A DNA stretch of 64,000 bases from Lysobacter sp. (GTDB taxonomy: Bacteria; Pseudomonadota; Gammaproteobacteria; Xanthomonadales; Xanthomonadaceae): positions 2,996,001 through 3,060,000 of the forward strand of contig JABFRN010000001.1 in assembly GCA_013141175.1 (NCBI GenBank), given 5' to 3'. The notes below the pieces were generated by a model that saw only the letters and a list, made by a program, of their open reading frames with translations, did no database searches and was not told where the DNA came from. This document shows, one piece after another, positions 54,005 to 64,000 of this stretch. A program made the position numbers and the translations under genes. Position 1 is the first letter of the stretch; the number at the start of each line of letters is the position of its first letter.

Positions 54005-55822
54005 TCAGCGGATGCTTTCGTCCAGCATCATCGCCCGTACGAACCGCACCGGCGGCGCGCCATAGGACAGGACCTGGTCGTGGTAGGCCTTGAGCTTGAA
54101 GTCCTTGCCGAGCTTCTGCTCCATCGCCTTGCGCAGGTCGAAGTGTTCCTGCACGCCGACGAAATAGGTCGGCAACTGCGCACTGCCCAACTGGGCACGG
54201 ACCCATTTGCCTTCGGCCTCGCGCTCCTGCTGGAAGGTGCGCCCGACCATCAACGCCATCGCCTGTTCCTTGCTCCAGCCGTCGACATGCACGCCCTGGT
54301 CCAGGATCGCGTTGGCCACCGCGCGCAGATAGAACTTGTAGCGCATCAGATGGAACAGCGGATCGTTGTCGAGATAGCCGGACTCCATCATCAGCGTTTC
54401 GGTGTAGACCGCCCAGCCTTCGGCGAACATGCCCGAGCGCAACACGCCGCGCAGCGTCGACGGATGCCGCGCCGAATGCGCGCCTTCCAGGTAATGCCCG
54501 GGCATCGCTTCGTGGATCGACAGCAGATGCAGCATGCGCGTGTTGTATTCGCGCAGGAACGAATCGGTCTGCTTGTCGGTCCACTCATCGGGGATCGGCG
54601 AGATCGCGTAGTAGGTCTTCAGCCCCTTGTCGAGCGGGCCCGGCGAATCGCAATAGGCCACCGCCACGCCGCGCTGGAATTCCGGCATCAGGATGACTTC
54701 GACCGGATCGTCCGGCACCGTCACCAGATCCTTGGCGCGGGTGAACTCGGTGGCCTGCGCCAGCGTCTGTTTCGCGGTGTCGACCACCGCATCGCGCTTG
54801 GGCTTGTCGGCGTAGGCCAGCTCCAGCGCGGTCTCGATCGCCTTCTGCTGCTGCGCGTCGTCCGGGCTGTCGGGCAGTGCCGGCGCGTTCGGTGTGTCCT
54901 TGAGGACCTGCTGCGAAATCCTGTACATCTCGGCGCGCACGCGGGCCAGTTCGGCCTCCGCACGCTGCTTGATCTCGTCGCGCGACAGCGACGACATCAG
55001 CGCGAATTTGAGCTTTTCGTCGTAGAGTCTTTGGCCGATGCGGAAATCGCCCTTCGCGTTCGGGACCAGGGTCTTGTCGAGCCACAGCTGATGTTCGGCG
55101 ATCGCCTTGCGCAGACCTTCGACGGACGCATCGAGGCGCTTGCGGTCCTCGCCCTGCAGTTGCCCGGCATTGGGCACGATGAACTGTTCGACCAGCGAAA
55201 TCACGCCGCCGTTCTGCTTCGCGACGGTCTCGGCGTGGATCTTCGGCACCCGCGCCGGATCGATGTTCTCGCGCATCTGCGCGAACAGCGCCGGCAGTTT
55301 CTCCATGCGCGCAGTCGCGGATTTCAGGCGTTCCGGCAGCGGCGCGAATTCGCGCGCCATCAGGTTGTAGATCGCGCCGCCGGCCAGTCCGCCGTAGACC
55401 TGCGGATCCCAGGCCCAGGCCTGCAGCGTGTCCATGCCCCAGATATCGGCCTGGATCTGGTTGCGCAGGATCGCGGCGTCGAGCTGGTTCTCGCGCGACA
55501 GCTTGGCGGCGTCGATCGCATCCAGTTCGGCCAGCATTTTTTTGGAAAAGTCGACGTACTGCGTGCGGCCAGCAGCGCTGAGATCATCGATCTCGGCGTC
55601 GAAGCGATGGTCGCCCTGCTGGGTCGCGTTGATCGGGTTGAGCTTCAGCCAGCCGTCGAGCCAGCGCTTGCTGAGATCGGCGAATCGGGCGTCGACCGCA
55701 GCGTCGGTGGTCGTCATGGCGGCTTCCTTCGCGGCGGGTTCGGCGGGGGCATTGGTGTTCGTGCCGCTGCAGGCGGCGAGGGTCGCGGTCAGCAATGCGA
55801 TGGCGAGTGGCGTAAGGCGCAT
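54005..55822 (-). CDS. DUF885 family lipoprotein, probable metallopeptidase
   Basis: The 605-residue protein begins with a lipobox LAAC (Cys18). DUF885 proteins are large helical proteins with the motif HEAMPGHYLEGAHS (His437, Glu438, His443) that resembles the HExxH zinc site of carboxypeptidase-like helical metallopeptidases (M32/M2-like), and downstream EGWAVYTETL supplies a third ligand. A periplasmic or outer-membrane peptidase is likely. It is common in Xanthomonadaceae in several copies. Confidence 0.9.
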   Translation of the reverse strand: MRLTPLAIALLTATLAACSGTNTNAPAEPAAKEAAMTTTDAAVDARFADLSKRWLDGWLKLNPINATQQGDHRFDAEIDDLSAAGRTQYVDFSKKMLAELDAIDAAKLSRENQLDAAILRNQIQADIWGMDTLQAWAWDPQVYGGLAGGAIYNLMAREFAPLPERLKSATARMEKLPALFAQMRENIDPARVPKIHAETVAKQNGGVISLVEQFIVPNAGQLQGEDRKRLDASVEGLRKAIAEHQLWLDKTLVPNAKGDFRIGQRLYDEKLKFALMSSLSRDEIKQRAEAELARVRAEMYRISQQVLKDTPNAPALPDSPDDAQQQKAIETALELAYADKPKRDAVVDTAKQTLAQATEFTRAKDLVTVPDDPVEVILMPEFQRGVAVAYCDSPGPLDKGLKTYYAISPIPDEWTDKQTDSFLREYNTRMLHLLSIHEAMPGHYLEGAHSARHPSTLRGVLRSGMFAEGWAVYTETLMMESGYLDNDPLFHLMRYKFYLRAVANAILDQGVHVDGWSKEQAMALMVGRTFQQEREAEGKWVRAQLGSAQLPTYFVGVQEHFDLRKAMEQKLGKDFKLKAYHDQVLSYGAPPVRFVRAMMLDESIR

Positions 55823-55918
55823 GTCGGGTGTCCGGCTGAACGAAGGCGACAAGGATAGGCCGGAACCCTGTCCTGTGCATCTGCCGAATGTTGGCGATCG
55901 GGCTTCGGTTGCCTGATT

Positions 55919-55980
55919 CTTGTGGGAGCGGCGGAAGCCGCGATCCGCTCCCGCATCGCGGCTCCCGCCGCTCCCACAAG
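55919..55980. repeat. Palindromic repeat, second copy of the GTGGGAGCGG family
   Basis: Arms of 26 bp (55919-55944 and 55955-55980) match except at one position and flank a 10-nt loop. The core GTGGGAGCGGCGGAAGCCGC is identical to that at 11683. It lies between the fdhD stop and the DUF885 gene, where it would act as a strong transcript-end hairpin for the formate unit. Confidence 0.8.
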
Positions 55981-55993
55981 CGCCGCTCAGCGC

Positions 55994-56818
55994 TCACCGC
56001 AGCCGCTCGCATCCGCTGTACACATTCATCCGCGCGTCGCGGGCGAATGCGATCAAGGTGATACCGGCGGCCTCGGCCTGGCGGATGGCCAGATCGGTCG
56101 GCGCCGACATCGCGGCGATCACGGCGATGCCCGCGTTCGCGGCCTTGTGCACGATTTCGTACGACGCGCGCGAGGTGATGGCCAGAAAACCGGCGCCCGG
56201 ATCGGAGCGAATCGTCGCATGCAGCATCGCACCGACCAGTTTGTCGAGCGCGTTGTGACGGCCGACATCCTCGCGGACGAGCATGCCGGCGTTGAGCAAG
56301 CGGTTTCCTTGCGGGCCGTCCTCTGGAATGAAGCCTGCCGCATGCACGCCGCCGCTGCGCGCGTTCAAAGGCTGCTGCTGCGACAGGCGATCGAGTCCCG
56401 CATGGACCTGTGTCGCGGACAGGCGCGGACCTGCGCCGACTCTGCGCACGGGCTGGACTGCGGATTGCAGGCTCGATGTGCCGCACAGGCCGCAGCCGCT
56501 GCGGCCTTCCAGCGTGCGCTGGCGGTGTTCGATCGCATCGAAGCGCGACTGCGGGATCGCCGCGTGCAGTGCGATCCCGTGTTCGCCGTGCACGACATCG
56601 ACCAGCGAGAATTCGTCCGCGCTCGCGACGATGCCCTCGCAGACCGCGAAACCGAGCGCGAAATCCTCCAGATCCGCAGGCGTGGTCATCATCACTGCGA
56701 ACGACAGGCCGTTGTAGAGCAGGGCGACCGGGATTTCCTCGATCACCCATTCTTCGCGCACCGTGCCCGCGCCATCGGCGACATGCAGGGCTTCGCGCGC
56801 GCGCAGACCGGTGCTCAC
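55994..56818 (-). CDS. fdhD: Formate dehydrogenase accessory sulfurtransferase
   Basis: The 274-residue protein transfers sulfur from IscS to the molybdenum cofactor of formate dehydrogenase before insertion. The CxxC is Cys109 and Cys112 in GRSGCGLCGTSSL, and LVREDVGRHNALDKLVG is the FdhD nucleotide-binding signature. The GTG start overlaps the small upstream gene's stop by 4 bp (GTGA), supporting that start. It is the last gene of a three-gene formate operon. Confidence 0.94.
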   Translation of the reverse strand: MSTGLRAREALHVADGAGTVREEWVIEEIPVALLYNGLSFAVMMTTPADLEDFALGFAVCEGIVASADEFSLVDVVHGEHGIALHAAIPQSRFDAIEHRQRTLEGRSGCGLCGTSSLQSAVQPVRRVGAGPRLSATQVHAGLDRLSQQQPLNARSGGVHAAGFIPEDGPQGNRLLNAGMLVREDVGRHNALDKLVGAMLHATIRSDPGAGFLAITSRASYEIVHKAANAGIAVIAAMSAPTDLAIRQAEAAGITLIAFARDARMNVYSGCERLR

Positions 56819-57050
56819 GCCGCGCGTCCGCACAGCGCACGGCCGCGTTCGGTCAGGCGCAGCAGCACGCGCTCGCCTTCGCGATCCTGGCGCACCAGAT
56901 CGAGTCCGTCGAAGCGCGGATCGTCGCCCAGCGCGACCAGCAGCCGCTGCAGTTCGCTGGCGCTCAGCGACAGACGCTTCGCCGCGCGCGGCAGCGACAC
57001 ATCGTCGTTTTGCGCAAGCAATTGCAACAGTGCGAGCGCAGCGTCCTCGC

Positions 57051-57054
<4 letters not shown>
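56815..57054 (-). CDS. Small winged-helix-like protein between fdhD and the oxidoreductase
   Basis: The 79-residue protein reads MSEDAALALLQLLAQNDDVS at the start and has LPRAAKRLSLSASELQRLLVALG, a helix-turn-helix pattern, then DLVRQDREGERVLLRLTERGRAL, a wing-like strand pair. It overlaps both neighbours by 4 bp, so it is translated with them and must serve the same function. It may be a DNA-binding regulator of the operon or a small accessory factor. I know of no assigned function. Confidence 0.72.
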
Positions 57055-59417
<2,363 letters not shown>

Positions 59418-59568
59418 TCCGGCATCCTAACGCAGTGGATATCGATGCGCGGCGGGCCGCTGGACGTCGCGAACGCTGCCAGCGTAGATTGTCGGTCGAG
59501 CCGCGTCGTGAACGGACGGGCCGACGTTTCCGCTCCCTCCGTCCCTGAATGCCAGAAGCAGACTCCTT

Positions 59569-61584
59569 TTGTCCGAAGCCACCGCCAGTCTCGATACCGC
59601 CCTGAATCACGCCTCGCAGCTGCTCGGCAGCGATCCCGAACTCGCGGGTCAACAAGCCACCGAGATCCTGCGCGTGGTCGCTGACCATCCGGTCGCACTG
59701 ATGATCCTCGGCATCTCGCACCGGCTCTGCGGTCGCCAGGAGCGGGCGATCGAACTGCTCGCCCCGCTGTCCCGCACTCAGGCGGGGATGCCACGGGTGC
59801 ATTACGAATACGCGATGGCTCTGGCGCGGACCGGTCGTGTCGAGGAGGCGATCGCGACGTTGCAGCGTGCGCTGTCGCTCAATCCGGCCCTGCCGCAGGT
59901 CTGGCTGTCCTTGGCCGATCTGCAGCGTGCGGTCGGCAGGCAGAAAGACGCCGATGAGGCCTATGCCGGCTATATCCGCTACTCCGTGCGCGACCCCAAC
60001 CTGCTGCAGGCCGCCGAGGCCTTGAACGCCAATCGCCTGCCTGAAGCTGAGGGCATGCTGCGGGCCTGGCTCAAGCAACATCCCACCGACGTGGTCGCGA
60101 TCCGCATGCTGGGCGAACTGGCGGTGCGCGTCGGCCGCAACCCCGAGGCGCTGCGCCTGTTCGAGCGCTGTCTGCAATTGGCGCCCGGGTTCCGCGAAGC
60201 GCGCCAGCATTTCGCGGTGGTGCTGCATCGGGAACAGCAGTCGTCGAAGGCGCTGGAGCAACTGGAACTGTTGCTGCGCGAGGATCCAGCCAATGCCGGC
60301 GCGCGTACCCTGAAAGCGGCGGTGCTGTGCCGGTTGGGCGAATATGCCCGCGGCATCGAGCTGTACGAGGGTCTGCTGCGCGAATACCCGCACAACGCGC
60401 GGGTCTGGCTGAGTTACGGCCACGCGCTCAAGACCGAAGGCCGGCAGGCCGATGCCATCGCCGCCTATCGGCACTGCGTGGAGGAAGAGCCCGAGTTCGG
60501 CGAGGCCTGGTGGAGTCTGGCCAACCTCAAGACCATCCGTTTCGACGATGCGGATATCGCGACGATGCGCGCGCAACTGCAGCGCGACGATCTGGAGACC
60601 GAACATCGCCTGCATTTCGAGTTCAGCCTCGGCAAAGCGCTGGAAGATCGCGCCGACTACGCGGAATCCTTCGCGCATTACGCCGAGGGCAACCGTCTGC
60701 GCCTGGAGATCGTGCCCTATCGCGCCGGCGACACCACCGCCCGCGTCGTGCATGCGAAGCGCGTCTACACCCGCGAATTCTTCGCCGAACGCGAAGGCTG
60801 CGGCGATCCCGCGCCGGATCCGATCTTCATCGTCGGCCTGCCGCGCTCGGGTTCGACCCTGATCGAACAGATCCTGTCGAGTCATTCCGCAGTCGAAGGC
60901 ACGATGGAGCTGCCGGAGATCATCGCGATGACCCGCGCGCTGCGCCGCGGCAGCGAGGGCGCAGCCAGCTACCACGATGTCCTGGCCGGGTTGCCCGTGG
61001 AGCAGTTCGCGGAACTCGGCCGCCAGTTCATCGACCGCACCCGCGTGCAGCGCAAGACCGGCGCGCCGCTGTTCATCGACAAGATGCCGAACAATTTCCT
61101 GCATCTGGGGCTGATCCAGCTGATGCTGCCGAACGCGAAGATCATCGACGCGCGGCGCCACCCGTTGGCCTGCTGTTTTTCCGGATTCAAGCAGCATTTC
61201 GCGCGCGGCCAGAGTTTCAGCTACAGCCTCGACGATCTCGGCCGTTATTACCGCGATTACGTGGACCTGATGGCGCATTTCGATGCGGTGCTGCCGGGCC
61301 GCGTGCATCGGGTGATCTACGAGCGCATGGTCGAGGACACCGAAGCCGAGGTGCGCCGGCTGCTGGATTACTGCGGCCTGCCGTTCGAGGAGCGCTGCCT
61401 GCGGTTCTTCGAGAACGACCGGCCGGTCCGCACCGCCAGTTCCGAGCAGGTGCGTCGCCCGATCAACCGCGATGGCATCGACCAGTGGCGGCATTATTCT
61501 ACTTGGCTCGATCCGCTCAGGACGGCCTTGGGGCCGGTGCTCGATGCCTATCCGGACGTTCCAGAATTCTTGGGCGAAGCATGA
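59569..61584 (+). CDS. TPR-repeat sulfotransferase
   Basis: The 671-residue protein has an N-terminal half of tetratricopeptide-like repeats (about 10-340; for example RVHYEYAMALARTGRVEEAI and ARVWLSYGHALKTEGRQADA) and a C-terminal sulfotransferase domain (about 415-665) with the PAPS 5'-phosphosulfate loop GLPRSGSTLIEQ (423-434) and RRHPLACCFSGF for the 3'-phosphate region. It may sulfate a peptide or a small molecule brought in by the TPR part. The start is a TTG at 59569 with a weak ribosome site, but no better start fits; the TonB receptor follows by 68 bp. Adjacent TBDR and TPR-sulfotransferase genes recur in this group. Confidence 0.88.
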   Translation: MSEATASLDTALNHASQLLGSDPELAGQQATEILRVVADHPVALMILGISHRLCGRQERAIELLAPLSRTQAGMPRVHYEYAMALARTGRVEEAIATLQRALSLNPALPQVWLSLADLQRAVGRQKDADEAYAGYIRYSVRDPNLLQAAEALNANRLPEAEGMLRAWLKQHPTDVVAIRMLGELAVRVGRNPEALRLFERCLQLAPGFREARQHFAVVLHREQQSSKALEQLELLLREDPANAGARTLKAAVLCRLGEYARGIELYEGLLREYPHNARVWLSYGHALKTEGRQADAIAAYRHCVEEEPEFGEAWWSLANLKTIRFDDADIATMRAQLQRDDLETEHRLHFEFSLGKALEDRADYAESFAHYAEGNRLRLEIVPYRAGDTTARVVHAKRVYTREFFAEREGCGDPAPDPIFIVGLPRSGSTLIEQILSSHSAVEGTMELPEIIAMTRALRRGSEGAASYHDVLAGLPVEQFAELGRQFIDRTRVQRKTGAPLFIDKMPNNFLHLGLIQLMLPNAKIIDARRHPLACCFSGFKQHFARGQSFSYSLDDLGRYYRDYVDLMAHFDAVLPGRVHRVIYERMVEDTEAEVRRLLDYCGLPFEERCLRFFENDRPVRTASSEQVRRPINRDGIDQWRHYSTWLDPLRTALGPVLDAYPDVPEFLGEA

Positions 61585-61652
61585 GTCCCGTGTTGCGCTC
61601 CGCCGCGCGTCCATCGATCGTTACTGCTGTTCCACAACCCGGGGAGAGTGAA

Positions 61653-64000
61653 ATGCGTCAAAAAGACCAGTCGAATCACCGAAGTTCCGCCAATCGCCGA
61701 CCAGCCACGCTGGCGAGGATGCCGCTGACCGCCGCGATCTATGTCGCGTTCGGCAGCATGGCGTTCGCCGGTGCGGCGATCGCCCAGGATCCGCAGAGCG
61801 GAGACAGCGCGCCGTCGCTGGAGACGATCACCGTCACCGCACAGAAGCGCACGGAGAACCTCCAGGACGTGCCGATCAGCATGAATGTGATCGGCGCGCA
61901 GCAGCTCGATGAAATGCAGGTCAACGATTTCGAGGATTACGCGAAACTGCTGCCCAGCGTCTCCATTTCGCCCAACGGCCCGGGCTTCGGCCAGGTCTAT
62001 ATGCGCGGCGTGGCCAGCGGCGGCGACGGCAACCACTCCGGCCCGTTGCCCAGCGTCGGCATCTATCTCGACGAGCAGCCGATCACCACCATCCAGGGCG
62101 CGCTGGACCTGCACGTCTACGACATCGAACGCGTCGAAGCGCTGTCCGGCCCGCAGGGCACGCTGTACGGCGCCAGCTCCGAATCCGGCACCCTGCGCAT
62201 GATCACGCGCAAACCCGACACTGCGGGTTTCTCCGCCGGCTACGGCCTCGAGGTCAACGCCATCGATGGCGGCGGCTTCGGCCATGTCGCCGAAGGCTTC
62301 GTCAACGTGCCGGTCTCGGCGAACACCGCGATCCGTCTCGTCGGCTGGCAGAAGAAGGACGCCGGTTGGATCGACAATGTGTTCGGCGAACGCACGTATC
62401 CCACATCGGGCATCACCCAGAACAATGCCGACCGGGTCGAAGACAATTACAACGATGTCGATACGGTCGGTGCGCGTCTCGCGTTGAAGATCGATCTCAA
62501 CGACAACTGGACGATCACCCCCACCATCATGGGCCAGCGCCAGAAGGTCAACGGCAACTTCGCCTACGACGACACCGTCGGCAAGCGCGAAATCAGCCAC
62601 GCCTACGCCGAGTCCGGCGACGACCGCTGGGCGCAGGCCGCGCTGACCGTGCAGGGCAAGATCGGCAATTTCGACCTGACCTACGCCTTCGCCCACCTCA
62701 AGCGCGATGTCGATACCGAAACCGACTACAGCGACTATGGTTTCTGGTACGACACGCTGTTCGGTTACGGCGCGTATTTCTACGACGACAACGGCGATCT
62801 GGTGAATCCGGCGCAGTACATCCAGGGTGTCGACGGCTACAAGAAGACCAGTCACGAACTGCGTATCGCTTCGCCGCAGGATCAGCGCCTGCGCTTCGTC
62901 GCCGGTCTGTTCTGGATGGACCAGTCGCACGATATCGAACAGCGTTACCGCATCGACAACCTGGCCTCCTCGCTGTCCGTGCGCGGCTGGGAAGACACCA
63001 TCTGGTTGACGCAGCAGGAGCGCAAGGATCACGACGAGGCGATCTTCGGCGAGCTCGCGTTCGATTTCACCGACAAGCTCACCGGTACCGTCGGGCTCCG
63101 CCATTTCCGCGCCGACAATGCGCTGAAGGGCTTCTTCGGTTTCGCCAACGGGTATTCCTCTCAGGGTAGCCAGCCACCGCAGAACCGCTACGGCGAGGCC
63201 GCGTGCATCGTGCAGTACGGCGCCGATCCGGCGAACTGGCCGTCCTTCAACGGCGCGCCCTGCGAAGTGTTCGACAAGGACGTGCAGGAGAAGAGCACGC
63301 TCGGCAAAGCGAATCTGTCGTACAAATTCGCACCGAACCGGATGATGTACTTCACCTGGTCCGAAGGTTACCGACCGGGCGGCATCAACCGCCGCGGTAC
63401 GCTTCCGCCGTACATCACCGAATTCCTGACCAATTACGAAGTCGGCTGGAAGACCTCCTGGCTCGACAATCGCTTGACCTTCAACGGTGCGGCGTTCCGT
63501 CAGATCTGGGACGACTTCCAGTTCTCGGTACTGGGCCAGAACGGTCTGACCGAGATCCGCAACGCCAACCAGGCGCGCATCCAGGGGCTCGAACTGGACG
63601 TGAACTGGGCCGCGACCTACAACCTGCGGCTCACGGCGGGCCTCGGCATCTACGATGCGGAGCTCACCGAGAACTACTGCGGCGAAGTCGATGCCGATGG
63701 CAACCCGATCACCGATTGCACCGACCCGCAGGCGCCGAAAGGCACGCGTTTGCCGGTCACGGCGGATTACAAGGGCAACCTGACCGCGCGCTACACCTTC
63801 GATATCGCCGATTACGAAGCCTATTGGCAGAGTTCGGTCGTGCACGAGGGGCGCCGGACTTCGGATCTGCGCATTCTCGAACGCGGCATCCTCGGCGACC
63901 TGCCGTCCTACAGCCTCGTCGATTTCGCCATCGGCGTGCGCAAGAACGACTGGTCGGTGGATTTCTACATCAAGAATCTGCTCGATGAGAATGCGCAGTA
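61653..64000 (+). CDS. TonB-dependent receptor, 3' end beyond the window
   Basis: At least 782 codons are present and the gene is still open at the right edge. A long signal peptide (residues 1-45, cleavage near AIAQ-DP), a TonB-box-like ETITVTAQKR (57-66), a plug domain (LQDVPISMNVIGAQQL to RRNEG-like ALSGPQGTLYGASSESGTLRMIT) and a beta-barrel with repeated aromatic strands (YFTWSEGYRPGGINRRG) are visible. GGGGAGAG at 61641-61648 supports ATG 61653. It imports a large substrate across the outer membrane. The IxxVTAQKR type with GINRRG is common in sphingomonad/xanthomonad receptors for hydrophobic or sugar substrates; substrate not predictable. Confidence 0.93.
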   Translation, partial: MRQKDQSNHRSSANRRPATLARMPLTAAIYVAFGSMAFAGAAIAQDPQSGDSAPSLETITVTAQKRTENLQDVPISMNVIGAQQLDEMQVNDFEDYAKLLPSVSISPNGPGFGQVYMRGVASGGDGNHSGPLPSVGIYLDEQPITTIQGALDLHVYDIERVEALSGPQGTLYGASSESGTLRMITRKPDTAGFSAGYGLEVNAIDGGGFGHVAEGFVNVPVSANTAIRLVGWQKKDAGWIDNVFGERTYPTSGITQNNADRVEDNYNDVDTVGARLALKIDLNDNWTITPTIMGQRQKVNGNFAYDDTVGKREISHAYAESGDDRWAQAALTVQGKIGNFDLTYAFAHLKRDVDTETDYSDYGFWYDTLFGYGAYFYDDNGDLVNPAQYIQGVDGYKKTSHELRIASPQDQRLRFVAGLFWMDQSHDIEQRYRIDNLASSLSVRGWEDTIWLTQQERKDHDEAIFGELAFDFTDKLTGTVGLRHFRADNALKGFFGFANGYSSQGSQPPQNRYGEAACIVQYGADPANWPSFNGAPCEVFDKDVQEKSTLGKANLSYKFAPNRMMYFTWSEGYRPGGINRRGTLPPYITEFLTNYEVGWKTSWLDNRLTFNGAAFRQIWDDFQFSVLGQNGLTEIRNANQARIQGLELDVNWAATYNLRLTAGLGIYDAELTENYCGEVDADGNPITDCTDPQAPKGTRLPVTADYKGNLTARYTFDIADYEAYWQSSVVHEGRRTSDLRILERGILGDLPSYSLVDFAIGVRKNDWSVDFYIKNLLDENAQ

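Noticed and set aside
61548-63845. A 765-codon minus-strand frame opposite the TonB receptor
   Set aside because: Valine/arginine/aspartate-rich shadow of a GC-rich gene; the plus-strand frame has clear receptor motifs, a signal peptide and a ribosome site.

Overview
The window is a GC-rich, gene-dense chromosomal segment that looks like a gammaproteobacterium of the Xanthomonadaceae/Lysobacteraceae (Lysobacter, Luteimonas, Xanthomonas relatives). This rests on strong G/C third-position bias, a histidine pathway that uses HutF, XpsA/XpsB-like type II secretion accessory genes, a TonB-dependent receptor beside a TPR-sulfotransferase, DUF885 and prolyl-oligopeptidase exoproteins, and many short palindromic intergenic repeats. 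The assignment is inferred from gene content. I saw no rRNA, tRNA, CRISPR array, prophage or complete insertion sequence.

Layout. 1-4.1 kb: a minus-strand unit (family III CoA-transferase, hutI, start of a membrane dipeptidase) diverges from hutF; hutU lies at 11.8-13.5 kb. Together they cover three steps of histidine degradation, with hutH not in the window. 4.2-7.6 kb: a secreted serine hydrolase, a LytS-type kinase and a LytTR regulator joined by 4-bp overlaps. 7.6-11.6 kb: a nucleotide pyrophosphatase-type lipoprotein, a small exported protein and a two-gene alkylation-repair operon (Ada-AlkA fusion and Ogt). 13.5-15.0 kb: a low-GC island with a decayed IS4-type transposase fragment directly after hutU, one orphan gene and four GC-rich palindromes. 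15-20.4 kb: GNAT, DUF2177 and DUF1295 membrane proteins, two SnoaL/NTF2-like proteins, an AraC regulator and an unusual zinc-ribbon SDR. 20.6-25.5 kb: a secreted DNase I-like enzyme, three unrecognised exported or anchored proteins and a GNAT. 25.5-27.4 kb: a three-gene DUF2589 operon of unknown function, the best candidate here for an undescribed system.

28-41.7 kb: dbpA, an alpha/beta hydrolase, a secreted M14 carboxypeptidase with PKD and P domains, a hybrid histidine kinase coupled to an exported phosphodiesterase-fold enzyme, a DeaD/CsdA-like helicase, a fatty acid desaturase and an S9 peptidase. 42.8-45.1 kb: an arsI-arsC-acr3 operon behind a perfect palindrome that overlaps its promoter, with no arsR in the window. 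45.4-47.0 kb: two VOC proteins, each preceded by the same type of inverted repeat, and then a YafY-family regulator. 47.7-50.1 kb: gspB and the gspA/exeA ATPase. 50.2-53.1 kb: two EamA transporters around a LysR regulator. 53.1-55.8 kb: a single-receiver response regulator and a DUF885 lipoprotein. 56-59.4 kb: fdhD, a small winged-helix-like protein and a FdhF/YdeP-type molybdopterin oxidoreductase, overlapping by 4 bp each; the oxidoreductase gene carries an in-frame copy of a genomic palindrome. 59.6-64 kb: a TPR-sulfotransferase and a TonB-dependent receptor that runs off the window.

How the parts fit. HutU, HutI and HutF define the route urocanate to imidazolonepropionate to formiminoglutamate to formylglutamate. 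Formate metabolism (FdhD plus oxidoreductase), type II secretion accessory proteins and many exported hydrolases fit a protein-degrading soil or water organism. The ars genes would handle methylarsenite demethylation, arsenate reduction and arsenite export.
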